A stretch of 32,650 nucleotides of DNA from a virus. The notes below the pieces were generated by a model. The model worked only from the letters and a program-made list of their open reading frames with translations, was not told the DNA's origin and searched no databases. A program made the position numbers and the translations under genes. This document shows positions 5,698 to 15,700 of the stretch, one piece after another. The DNA lies in the IMG/VR virus record IMGVR_UViG_3300023202_000131, positions 1-32,650 of that record, one strand, 5' to 3'. The number at the start of each line of letters is the position of its first letter. Within the stretch, counting starts at the first letter, position 1.

Positions 5698-8600
5698 CTA
5701 AAAGCTCGCGCATGAAGGCTCTGGGTCTGATACGGGAGATCCGTCGCACTCCCACACGTTGTCGGAAAACTCTGCATAACTGCCTGAGGAAGCCCCGAAC
5801 CCATAAATCGGCGTGTAGAACTTGTTCCCGGTGGCCACAGCGTCAGGCAGGTTGTTGTTGAGGATGTAACCACCAGCGGCCCCAAGCCAGTTGTTGCTAA
5901 TTGTGGCCCCCGTCGAACCCTCCTCGATCAAAATGGTTTGGCTCCAATGGAAGTTGCCCGGCTGCGAAGGCGGCCAATAGAAGTTGTTTCCGTCAATGGT
6001 GCAATTGGTGCAGCCCCTCATCTGAACGCCATCGGTATGACTGCCAGGAGACCAGTTTGTTCCGGGGTTGTTCAGATAAGAATCCTCAAGCAGCGTATCA
6101 GCTCCGTTAAACTTTACGCTGTCACTTCCGCAGTCGTGAATGTGCAGCCGCGTGAACCGATTCCCTGTGCCCAGGTCATACAAGCAGGAGGACGAGCTTC
6201 CGGGCCCGATCTCGCCGTCCTCGAGCACAACATTGTTGGATCCAGACTTTACCCATACCGTGTAGGAAGGCCCGCCCGTGGCGATGAAATTTCTCACCGT
6301 GACGTTGGAGCTTTCGATCTTCAGGTAGTTGAAGGTATAGTTTTCGTAGACGCCGGGTTGATCGATTGTTTGGCTGCCAAACGGAGTGAGAATCCCTGGG
6401 TTTGTCGGGCCGGTGTTGGCCTCGGTCGGCTTTGTAGACGCAACACACTGGTTGGTGCCCTGGTCGCACGCCTCTCCCGCAACCAGGCAACTGCCGCAGT
6501 TGACCGTGCCGCCACATCCGTTGTCCGCGCTACCACACTCAAGCCCGGCGCACGGGCTTGGCGTTGGCGTGCAACACACGCCGTCGTTGCACGTATCCCC
6601 GTCTCCAGGGTCGCATAGGCCGCCAGGATCGCAGCTCAACACTTGGCCGCAGTTGTTGGCCCACGAGCCGCAATTCTTGTCCGGGCTGTAAAGGTCCGCG
6701 CAGAAATTCGCGTTGGGCGTGCAGCATGTAAAGCTGTCGGTGCAGACTTCGCCTCCGCCGCAACCGGGGCTCGACGTGCAGTCGAGCGTGCCGTTACAGC
6801 CATCGTCAGGAAAGCCGCAGTCAAAGCTCGCGCACGTAAGCGGAGCACAGGTTGGAGTCCACGACCCTTCGGTAAGATTGGCCTGTGCCAACGTGTCCCC
6901 GTTCGCCCAAAGGCTCACGAACTCCAAAGGAAAAGTCGCGCCGCTCCGGAGCTCAAAGTCGTTTGCGATTTGCGTGTTGAATGTTTCGTCGTAGTCCTCG
7001 ACGGTGGCGTCGTAAGTCCCGCCCGTGATGTCCACCGTAAACGTGACCTTGTACCAGGTGCCCACCTCCGCCGTGGGGCATGTGCCCCCCACGCAGCGGT
7101 AGGTTCCCGTAGCGTCGTCCCGCGCCTGAAGCTCAAACCCGCTTTCATCGTAAAGGCGTACCGCCGCCGCTTGGTTGACGAAGTCTTGGGCCGTCGAGCT
7201 CGAGAGCCCGACAAAGGCGTTGAGCAGTCCGTCTGTATCCAGGCTGGCGGCGCGGAACCACACAACCGCCGTGAGGTCGTCGGACGCTTCTTGCTCCGAC
7301 TGAGAAAACGTCCAACTCGACTGCGTTTGAAGCTCTGCCGCAATGGGCGAAGTACCCCCAGTGCCGCCAGTACCACTAGTGCCACCAGTGCCGCCAAAAC
7401 CGGACCAGGTTCCCGCGGACTCCTCGATGGCCCCAATATCCCACGACGCTCCAAGCGGTCGCGCATTTCCTCGGATGTCCCACGCAAAGCTGCCACGAGC
7501 CGCGCCGTTGTTTCGCTGAGGTCGGTCGATGAGCGAATCAAAGTCACTGATCGTAACGTCGGCCGGGAAGTCGCCAAGGCTCGTCGAATACGGAACGCTC
7601 TCGAAAAACGGATTTGCGATGCTGTATGCAGGCGTCGAAACCAGGTCGTTTACCTGGTCTGCCGGTGCGTATTGCGAATCGATCACTTCGCCCCAAAGGT
7701 TATCCGAAAACACTTGCTCCGTTGGGTTGTGTACGGTGCTGCTGCCGTGCGTGGTTTGAAGGTTGCTCGAAATATTGTTTGTGAAGTCGCTGTTCGTGAT
7801 GTTGCTGTGGACGAACATCGATCCATAGCCGCCACCACGCGCCCGGCCCCAGACGATATTGTTGTGGAACTGAAGATTGTCTGCGTCCCGCACGGAGACG
7901 ACAAACCCGCCTGTGTACGGCGTATAGAAGATGTTGTTGACGACCGTGACGTTGTTCGCGATGTTTCCCGACTGCGTGTAGTCCTGGATAAAGAACGCGG
8001 CACTGCTGTAAACGTTGTAAACAAGGTTGCCGAGGATGAGCGAGTCGTCCACGCCAAGGATGAGCTCGATGCCGTCCGAGTGGCCGTTGTAACAGGGGCC
8101 GGTGCTGTTGTCCGTCCCCTTGCCGTACAGACCGTGGATCTTGTTATGGGCAAAGATGACGTTATCCCCGACTTGCTGCTGGATACCGTCCTCGGCAACG
8201 TCGTGCATATCCACGCGGTCGATCACGAGATAGTTGGCGTTGACTGCCGCCACGAGGTTGCAGGTGCCTTCGGTGTGAATCCCGCCCGACTCGCCGTACC
8301 CGCCGTCAATTTCTAGGTTGCGCAGGACGACGCGATCGGTTTCGTCCACCGCAACCACGTCTTGCGGCGTTCCCGCGCCGAAGAACCCGCCATCTGCCGA
8401 GAACACGAGCCCCTGCTTTTCCTGGCCGTCAATCGTCCAGTAGTCGGTGTTGATGTCCACAGGACCAAAGATGGCCTTGCCCTGCCCGAGAATGGTCTGC
8501 CAGCCCGTCTCGGTCCCGTGGCTGTCCTCAGTCGCTTTGCGGATGACAATGTTCTGCGTTCCGGAGTTGGCCACGCTCCACGTTCGCGTGAACGAGTTGT

Positions 8601-11496
8601 CGTAGTCGCCCGACGCGACCCAATACGTCGTGTCACGCACCATTGGCGAGGGGAGCCCCGCCCTTGCGTTGTCCCAGTCGGTTCCGTTGCCCGCGCCTCG
8701 CGCCACCGCCGCGACGTACACGTCGTTCGACGGCGTGTCGCTGTAGCTGAAGCCTGTGCTGAGGCAGTAGCCGCTGGTGTACGGAACGCCTTCGCAGATG
8801 CACTCCGCGCCAATGGCCGCGTCAAGGGTGCAGGTCGTCGCCGGTCCTGACGGCCATTCGGAGGTGTCCACGGGCGACCACGGGCTGCCCCCGCCGGATG
8901 ACAAGATGATGTCGCGGAGCTGCTTGCGGTGCGTGTCCCAGTCGTCGGGGTCCGAGCTCCAGCTTTGCGGCTGGTTTCCGTAGCCGCCTGGGTTGTTCAT
9001 CTCCCACCATGCGAGGGGCACGGCGTTGGCTACGATCAAGTCGGTTGCAGCGGAGTTGATGGCGTCCGCCATCTTGACGTAGTGGAGGTCCTGAACGCCA
9101 CGCCGCCAATGCTTGTAGCGCAGCGAGACGATGGGGCCGTCGATGCCGTAGTTGTTCGATGCGGGGAAGTCCTGGTCGAAGTCGCGCCCGGGGTACATAA
9201 GCAGGCCGTCGCCGTTGCTTGTGATGGAGCCGCGCTGGCCCCATTGGTCGTCTTGGCAGTAGCCGCGATCGCACGTCCCGCCCCCGGTGCATGGGTCGCC
9301 GTCCACGCCTGACGTGTCGCAGGTCTGCCCCTGGGGGCACTGCATGTCCACGGAGCAGTCCGCCCCCGAGCCCGAGCAAACGCCCTCGCAGACATCCTTG
9401 ACACGGATGCCAATGTTCCACGCCGACTCGAATGGGTCGCGAACGCCTTCGCTCGAGGAGTCGCCGCGAGAATCGGAGTTGTTGTAGTCGCCGAAGCTCT
9501 GGGGGTCCTGCCAGTAGTTGACGGACCAGATCCAATACTTCTCGAGACCGAGCTTGTACGCCGCCCACATCGCCTCGCGGAGCGCTACGCCTTCGTCTTC
9601 GACGGCATGGCTCCCGATGAGCGGGCGCTGGCCGTTGTAGCCGTACATGCGGCCCGCCGGGAGAATGATGTCGCGGCCCTCTTGGAAGCTGCTGTCGCAC
9701 GTTCCGGCGCAATCGCCGTCCACCGTGCAATATGTTTCGCTCTGCGGGTCGATGCAGTTGCCGGTCTCCTGTCCAAACAGGCCCCAGCCTGGCTGGAAGA
9801 ACATGACCGGGGCCGCCTGAAGCGTGACGTTGGTCATGTCGTCGTAGTGCTGCGGCGGCTTGGTGATGAAGGTGTCGAGGCCAGAGCCGCCCGACGTCAT
9901 CCACGCGCCCCATTGGTCGTAAATCGAAAGGTTGCCCGTAGACGGCTCATCGATGAGATACAGGAACAGGTCCGCGTCCCAGTTGCCCGATGACGCCTCG
10001 CTCATCCACGCGCTGGCGTAGGCGTTGACAGCCTCGCTCGTGACGCCCGCGTCGCCCCCGGTGCAGTTGCCTGCCGCAGCGCACCAGCTCGTATACCACT
10101 CCGCGCCCCCCTGGGGTCCAATGGCGTGCGTGTGGACGCCCCGCATTTCCCCCGGCCCACGATAGCCCTGTGCGGACGTGAAGAGGTCGCCGTCGAGGCG
10201 GTCGCGTTGCCCGGACCTCATGTTGCCGGGAACCGTGTTGTCCGCCCCGATGAGGTCGATGCGGTGGCGGTGCGCGACCTTGAAATACCGATTGATGATC
10301 GTGTCCGCCGTCGCGGTGGGGTTGAAGAAATTGGCCTTGCCCTGGTGTTTCCACCGAACGTAGCTGTCCTGAATGAACGAAAACGCCGGGACGGGTCCGG
10401 GCGTGTCCGGCATCGTGCGGTCATGGACAACCACGCGAACCGGGATCGCAATCTGCGCCGCGCCGGGCTCGTCCACGCGAATGTTCCCGGTGTACGTGCC
10501 AGCGGCGAGCGAGCGCGGGATCCAGATGTCGGCCCAAATGAGCTGGCTGTTCCCGGCCTCAACGTTGAACGCGCCGTCGGCATCGCTGCAATCCCCATCG
10601 GCACACACGAGCGGCACGGCGATGTCGGGAAACTTTTTGTTGGCACCGGGGCGGTCGGCCCAGAGTTGGGTCCCTCCCGCGCTTTGCATGAGCGACGGGG
10701 CCGCTTGCTCGTTCACGAGGATGTCCCCGTAGTGGAACATCGAGATGCCCTCGATCTCGAGATACCGGACGTAGAACAGCTCGATGTCGGTCGTGGTCCA
10801 GTTGAACAGGTTGTTCCCGACGCGGGTTGGGTCGTGGAGAATGGCGCCGCCTGGTCCCGAGAGCGAGTCCATCGAGACGGTAACGCCGTTGACCGCCGTG
10901 GTTTCGGCTTCGAGCACGAGCGCGAACGACACTACCTCGTTCTGCATCCCGTCGAGGTCGATGGTCGGGATGGAGTCCTCGCTGTCGTACACCGCATTGA
11001 CTTGAGGGAGCCCCGGAGTCTCGTCTTGCAAGACGGTTGTCTCGCCCGACTGCGCCCAGATCGCGCTGATGTCGCCTGGAGCTCCACCAATCGTCAACAC
11101 CGTCCCGCCGTCCACGGCGGAAATGCACCCGTCGTCCACCCCATCGCTCCCGCACGCCGTCGAGGCGTCCTTGGCGTAGTGGTTGACCTCGTAATAGACG
11201 CCGGTCGCATCCACTGGAATCTGAAACGAGCAGTTGTCGGTCGCGCCTTCGGCAACGCAGCTCAGCGGTCGCGGGGTTTGCGTGGCGTCGCCGTTCCAAG
11301 TCGCATGGACAAACGAGCATCCGCGCACCGCGATGCCGTCCGCGTCCGTGGCCGTGATCGTGCAAGTGACGGTCCCGCCGGGGAGTGGGCTCGTGCTGCT
11401 GATCTGAAAATCGGTGATGGTCGGACCGCCCACGTCGGATGTCTCGTGACAGCCAACGGCAGCAAAGAACAGGGCGATTAGGGATAGGCGTTTCAT
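5698..11496 (-). CDS. giant multi-domain lipoprotein: GH123/DUF4091-like glycosidase with two beta-helix regions
   Basis: A 1932-aa product. I chose the ATG at 11496 because it gives a lipoprotein signal peptide (MKRLSLIALFFAAVGC, lipidated Cys16) with GAGG upstream; the open frame extends to 11556 without a signal. Domains in order: Ig-like region (about 25-140). GH123/DUF4091-like region (about 145-900) with the adjacent Asp-Glu pair D516/E517 in LYLIDEP, a Cys-rich insert (about 697-747), and GDGLLMYPG near 762 before SLRYKHWRRGVQDLHYV. Right-handed beta-helix (about 920-1360) ending DIGAIEE. Gly/Thr linker (about 1367-1383). LamG-like region (about 1385-1545). Cys-rich CGSADNGCGG-type repeats (about 1547-1683). 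Second beta-helix (about 1700-1910). GH123 enzymes cleave beta-N-acetylgalactosaminides, so it may trim surface glycans. The lipobox and many Cys point to the cell envelope, not the virion. The domain reading is by eye; the substrate is unproven. Confidence 0.85.
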   Translation of the reverse strand: MKRLSLIALFFAAVGCHETSDVGGPTITDFQISSTSPLPGGTVTCTITATDADGIAVRGCSFVHATWNGDATQTPRPLSCVAEGATDNCSFQIPVDATGVYYEVNHYAKDASTACGSDGVDDGCISAVDGGTVLTIGGAPGDISAIWAQSGETTVLQDETPGLPQVNAVYDSEDSIPTIDLDGMQNEVVSFALVLEAETTAVNGVTVSMDSLSGPGGAILHDPTRVGNNLFNWTTTDIELFYVRYLEIEGISMFHYGDILVNEQAAPSLMQSAGGTQLWADRPGANKKFPDIAVPLVCADGDCSDADGAFNVEAGNSQLIWADIWIPRSLAAGTYTGNIRVDEPGAAQIAIPVRVVVHDRTMPDTPGPVPAFSFIQDSYVRWKHQGKANFFNPTATADTIINRYFKVAHRHRIDLIGADNTVPGNMRSGQRDRLDGDLFTSAQGYRGPGEMRGVHTHAIGPQGGAEWYTSWCAAAGNCTGGDAGVTSEAVNAYASAWMSEASSGNWDADLFLYLIDEPSTGNLSIYDQWGAWMTSGGSGLDTFITKPPQHYDDMTNVTLQAAPVMFFQPGWGLFGQETGNCIDPQSETYCTVDGDCAGTCDSSFQEGRDIILPAGRMYGYNGQRPLIGSHAVEDEGVALREAMWAAYKLGLEKYWIWSVNYWQDPQSFGDYNNSDSRGDSSSEGVRDPFESAWNIGIRVKDVCEGVCSGSGADCSVDMQCPQGQTCDTSGVDGDPCTGGGTCDRGYCQDDQWGQRGSITSNGDGLLMYPGRDFDQDFPASNNYGIDGPIVSLRYKHWRRGVQDLHYVKMADAINSAATDLIVANAVPLAWWEMNNPGGYGNQPQSWSSDPDDWDTHRKQLRDIILSSGGGSPWSPVDTSEWPSGPATTCTLDAAIGAECICEGVPYTSGYCLSTGFSYSDTPSNDVYVAAVARGAGNGTDWDNARAGLPSPMVRDTTYWVASGDYDNSFTRTWSVANSGTQNIVIRKATEDSHGTETGWQTILGQGKAIFGPVDINTDYWTIDGQEKQGLVFSADGGFFGAGTPQDVVAVDETDRVVLRNLEIDGGYGESGGIHTEGTCNLVAAVNANYLVIDRVDMHDVAEDGIQQQVGDNVIFAHNKIHGLYGKGTDNSTGPCYNGHSDGIELILGVDDSLILGNLVYNVYSSAAFFIQDYTQSGNIANNVTVVNNIFYTPYTGGFVVSVRDADNLQFHNNIVWGRARGGGYGSMFVHSNITNSDFTNNISSNLQTTHGSSTVHNPTEQVFSDNLWGEVIDSQYAPADQVNDLVSTPAYSIANPFFESVPYSTSLGDFPADVTISDFDSLIDRPQRNNGAARGSFAWDIRGNARPLGASWDIGAIEESAGTWSGFGGTGGTSGTGGTGGTSPIAAELQTQSSWTFSQSEQEASDDLTAVVWFRAASLDTDGLLNAFVGLSSSTAQDFVNQAAAVRLYDESGFELQARDDATGTYRCVGGTCPTAEVGTWYKVTFTVDITGGTYDATVEDYDETFNTQIANDFELRSGATFPLEFVSLWANGDTLAQANLTEGSWTPTCAPLTCASFDCGFPDDGCNGTLDCTSSPGCGGGEVCTDSFTCCTPNANFCADLYSPDKNCGSWANNCGQVLSCDPGGLCDPGDGDTCNDGVCCTPTPSPCAGLECGSADNGCGGTVNCGSCLVAGEACDQGTNQCVASTKPTEANTGPTNPGILTPFGSQTIDQPGVYENYTFNYLKIESSNVTVRNFIATGGPSYTVWVKSGSNNVVLEDGEIGPGSSSSCLYDLGTGNRFTRLHIHDCGSDSVKFNGADTLLEDSYLNNPGTNWSPGSHTDGVQMRGCTNCTIDGNNFYWPPSQPGNFHWSQTILIEEGSTGATISNNWLGAAGGYILNNNLPDAVATGNKFYTPIYGFGASSGSYAEFSDNVWECDGSPVSDPEPSCASF

Positions 11497-11592
11497 ACCG
11501 GCCTCAGTGCAAGAGATACGGTGGGGACGGTGTTGGGGAGGAATGATGCGTTTCACGAGATGATCATCCGGTTGTCGCGTTTGTCCAAGTTG

Positions 11593-12757
11593 TCATGGCC
11601 CCACCGTGAAATCGCTTCGGCCCGAGAGCGTTTGAATCTGCGACGTGTTGAGAAGCGCTCTGTTGCCGGATTTGTCTTGCGCCCAGCAATATCGAACGGT
11701 GTAGGTGCCACTTGGCGGAATCTGAATGTCGCAGTTGACGGCCAATGTATAGTCGGGTCGCTCACCTCGGCGCGCTCGTAGCACTGGAGCACGTCGCCGC
11801 CTGGCCCGTCGAAAATGCAACCTGCGTGATCGATCCCGCTTTCAGAACCGCTAGGCCAGTTGTCGTCGGCGGTGACGGTCACCGTCTCTAGCATTCCTGG
11901 CGTTGCAGGGTCGGGCGGAAGCTGAACCGCCGTGATCGTCGGCGTTCGCGAATCAGAGCCAGGTGGCCCACTGCCGGATGTCAGCGTGATGCCGTTCGCC
12001 GTGTAGTATTCCGGAAGGTCAAAACGATAGACCCCTCCATCTTGGGCGACAATGGAGACGGAGGTTGTCCACCTGCCGCCGTTCGTAAAAAAGTTGTTCT
12101 CGTTTGAGTGATACCAGTTTCCAGAGGCGCGTTGCTGCGGCAGCGTGATCGTGCAGCTCCAAAACCCGTCGTGCTCGCCGCCAACGCACTTGGCGGGCCA
12201 CCCGTAGCCTTGCAGGAGATAGGTCGCGACATCCGCCTGGTCGTTGACATAGTCGTGCCAGGTCGTGATGTACGGCCCTGGAATCGGATCAATGGTGCGG
12301 AAGATTGCGATGTCGTCCAGGTCTTGGGACCAAGGCGAAGGACAATAGCCGCCCGCATTGCACGTCGAGACGCACTCTGTTGTGTTTGCACATGTCGGCT
12401 CCTCTTGTCCGACCGGGCAATCGCAATCCACTGCTGGATTGTCCGCGCAGCTTCCGCCTGGGTGGCAAAAAGCGTCGTTGTTGTGCTTGCACCAATAGCC
12501 GTCGAAGAGTCCGCGCTCGCATTTCTGGACGAAAAACTCGACGTGCAATGGGCTCCGAATGATTTGGTCAACGATGAATCTGACGCCGTCCTTTCCACCC
12601 ACGACGTTTGATTGCTCCCCTCGACGCAGTGCGCGGCGGTTAGAACCGCGTGCGGTCCGACCGCAACTCCACTGCAAGCAGGAACCTTAACAGTGCTCAT
12701 GGAGTCAGTCGCAGCAACGCCAAAATAAACGGCCAGGACAGTTAGAAGCTCTGTCAT
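11593..12757 (-). pseudogene. trypsin-like secreted protein interrupted by two frameshifts
   Basis: Reading starts at the ATG at 12757, next to the stop of the fibre gene, with a short signal-like N-terminus (MTELLTVLAVYFGVAA) and the trypsin histidine motif TAAHC (His43). At the C run 12617-12620 the sense shifts by -1 into the frame continuing NVVGGKDGVRFIVD, with DDIAIF where the catalytic Asp is expected and several Cys pairs. At the G run 11755-11757 it shifts by -1 again into LAVNCDIQIPPSG and ends SDFTVGP. One extra base in each homopolymer would restore about 388 residues: a trypsin-like domain and an Ig-like tail. No GDSGG motif is seen, so even the repaired protein may be a pseudoprotease. 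True mutations and sequencing errors cannot be separated here. Confidence 0.78.
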
Positions 12758-12758
12758 G

Positions 12759-15700
12759 TTACCACCGCACCGAAACGAGCGCGTAATCGACCGTGTTTAC
12801 CACGGCAGTGACTTTGATATAGACCATAGTGTCTGCCGGAATCGTTCCGTTCGTAATATTTAGACTGGCGTCGCCTCCGGTGGCGCCTGTGGCGATGCCG
12901 GAAATGATTGCGTTGTTTACGGTGTCCCATTCGAGAGAGGAGTCGGCGGGTTCCGTGTGAATCTCCATGTTAATGAACGGGTTGCCCGAGCCGAGTACGG
13001 CGCATCTTGCCGCCGTGATCGTGATCTCCTCGTGCGTCCGGAACCACGGAATCACTTCCAGGGCGACTGGGTTTTTAATCGGGATGTCCTTCGTGCCGCC
13101 ACCTCCGCCACCGCCGCCTGAGATCGCAACTTCCGCCACGTCGCCGACCTTTTGCACGGTGACGTTTGAACTTGTGTACTCGATCGTCTTGCAGCCTATG
13201 GCGCTTGTCGATCCGTCTGAAATCGTCGGAAGCACGCCAAACCCGCTGAGCTTATGTTTTGTGCCGTCCGCCTTTTGAAGCAGAAAATCGTCGCTTGCCT
13301 CCAGAGTCCCCTCTGGCAACGCGCTGATGTCTTGCACTTGGGCAAGCGAAGCAAACGGTCCTCCTGGCAGATTGCCGTTCTCGTCTCGCTGAACGATCGC
13401 AAACGGGTCTGTCCCGCCGATGTCGATGTCTGCGAGCGCATCGGACAGCTCGACGGACGTGCCAAACAAGTTGGTGAAGCCGATGGTTAGGACTTCGAGC
13501 TGCCCGGAACCGTTGACGCCGATGGTAACGCCATCGACTTGAATCCCGATTTCTTGGACCGTGCCACCGTTGTTGTGCCATAGCCGCTGCGTTTCGGAGT
13601 CGTAGTAGAAAGGCTTCCCGTTGAAATCGCCAACAACGGGGTCAGCGGTGCCCGTGGCGTCGCCTACTTCAATGTCAGAGCCGCCACCGTTCGCCGCAAG
13701 CCACTCAAGCGCGTCCGAAACCGTCCCTGCCCCGCCGTCTACCGTCGAGTCGTTGGGGATGTCGTCGGAGCCCTCGATGCCAAGGGTCGCCCGCGCCGTG
13801 GCGGCGTCAGCGTCGTCGAGCAGCGTTTCTGCGAACGCGGAGATGTTTGCGTTGTCGGATGGCGTTCCGGTGAGCGCGGAGAAAGACCCGCCGCCGCTAT
13901 TGGCGGCCAGCCATTCAAGCGCATCCGAGACAGTCCCCGCACCACTGTCTACCGTGGAGTCGTTCGCAACGGTGTCGGACGAAATAGACGGGTTTGAGGC
14001 GTCTCCACCGACCCACGTTTCAAGGTCGTCGAGGAGGTCGGCGTCGGCCGTCATGTTGCGGTCGTTGACAAGTGCGTCGAGCTCCGCGAGGTTCGCAAAC
14101 GGCGACCCACCGCCGCCCCCGGTGTACCGGCTTGGGTCGATGGTTTCCGGCCCTGCAACCGACCAATCGACAAAGAGCGCATTGATCGCTTGCAGGTCGT
14201 CAAACTGATCTGTGAGGTTGATGTCCGTGATCAGGGTGTCGAGAACCGAAAGCTGAACCGGCTCCAAGTCCTCAAACCCGGTGTTGTGCGGGTTGCTTGC
14301 GACGACGTGCGCGGTGAAGGCCGTAAGGTCAACTTTGGTGCCAAGAGCCGAAGCAATAGGACCGCCCGATACTTTGTCGGTGTCGCTCGTGTTGGTGACG
14401 TTTTGAAGCGAAAGAGCAGTCTTGGCCTCAACGACCGTCAGGCCCTCGATTGTTGTCGGGCCCGTGAACCGCGCAAACTCAAGCGCGTTGGGGCTGTTTG
14501 CGGTGTCTACGCTTCCGCCGCCGCCGCCTGCGGGCGTGGCCCAAATGCCGTCGCCGCGCCAAAAGGTGGAAGCGCTCGCGTTGGTGCCGCTGTTGAGGTT
14601 GCCAACGGGCAAGTCGCCGGTGATCTCGCTGGTTAGGTCAACATCGTCGTTTTTGTCGCGTTTGGCGTTGAGCGCGACCTGCGTATCGTCACTGATTGGC
14701 TTGTCGGCGTCCGCCGTATTGTCCACATTGCCAAGCCCCACGTCCGTCGCGGTGACGTTGTGCGGGTTGCCCGTCGTGACCGATGTGTGCGGGACGTTCG
14801 CGTCGTCAATGTTCGTCGCGCCCTGGTCCGCGGTCCAGTCGATGTGCTCGTTGGCCTCGAACCCCGGAAGCGTGTCGTGGTTCAGCGCCGCGATGGCTGC
14901 TGCGTTGGCTGCGACGTCGGCATGGTCCGAGCCGTCGCCTACTGCGTGCGCATCGCCCGTCGCGCCTTCACGGAGTTGAAGCAGCGTGAAGGTGTACCAC
15001 GCGTCGTTGTAGCTGTAGAGGCCGCCGACGGCCCCGGCGTATGAAACCGGGATTTCGAAATACACGCCGGACTCAATTGCGGGGCCATCGACGATCCACT
15101 GAATGGCCGCCGGTTCGCTTGCGAGCAAAAATCCGTTTGCCTGTACGAAAAGCCGGTCTCCCGCTCGCAGTTGCTGAAAGATCGCGGTCGGCACCGTGCT
15201 CACGCTCTGCAGGTTGATTCGGATCGCAGTCGTCCCCGCCACGGTGACGTCGTTGACCAGAAACTTCCCCTGAGCGGGAGCCTCTGCGCCCGTGTAGACC
15301 GCCTCGACCTGCCACGAGCCAAACCCGCCCGAGGTGTATCCAACCGACGCGCTGTTCGCCGCCACCGCCGCCACCGCCGCATCGTCGTATGCGTTGGTGT
15401 CGGCTTCCGCTTCGTACAGCGCTTTGATTTCCGCGCCAGTGAGGTCGGCCGTCGCGCCATCCTCAACGTTGAGCAGTCCCCGAACCTGTGCCGCCGTCAG
15501 TTCTTCGCTTGCCCCGCTCCCGGCCGTCAGCCGCCCGAGAATCCGGTCCTGGGCAACATTGCTGACGACATCGACGGTCTTGTTCGCGATGTTCGTCTCA
15601 AGCTGCTCAAGCGCCGTCGTGACAGACCCCAACCCACCCGCAACCGTGGAATCGTTGTCGATCTGGTCTGAGGTGTAGTCACCGGGCTCTGCCGTGACCA

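Noticed and set aside
6643-8316. Plus-strand open frame of 557 codons opposite the lipoprotein
   Set aside because: Antisense shadow of the beta-helix coding region; the peptide is low-complexity Arg/Val-rich with no motif or ribosome site.
10126-11481. Plus-strand open frame of 451 codons
   Set aside because: Antisense shadow of the N-terminal lipoprotein region, with no domain pattern.
11981-12757. Separate 258-aa gene beginning with the trypsin-like N-terminus
   Set aside because: After residue about 47 this frame turns into Ser/Arg-rich nonsense, while the neighbouring frame continues the trypsin-like pattern; it is one broken gene, not two.
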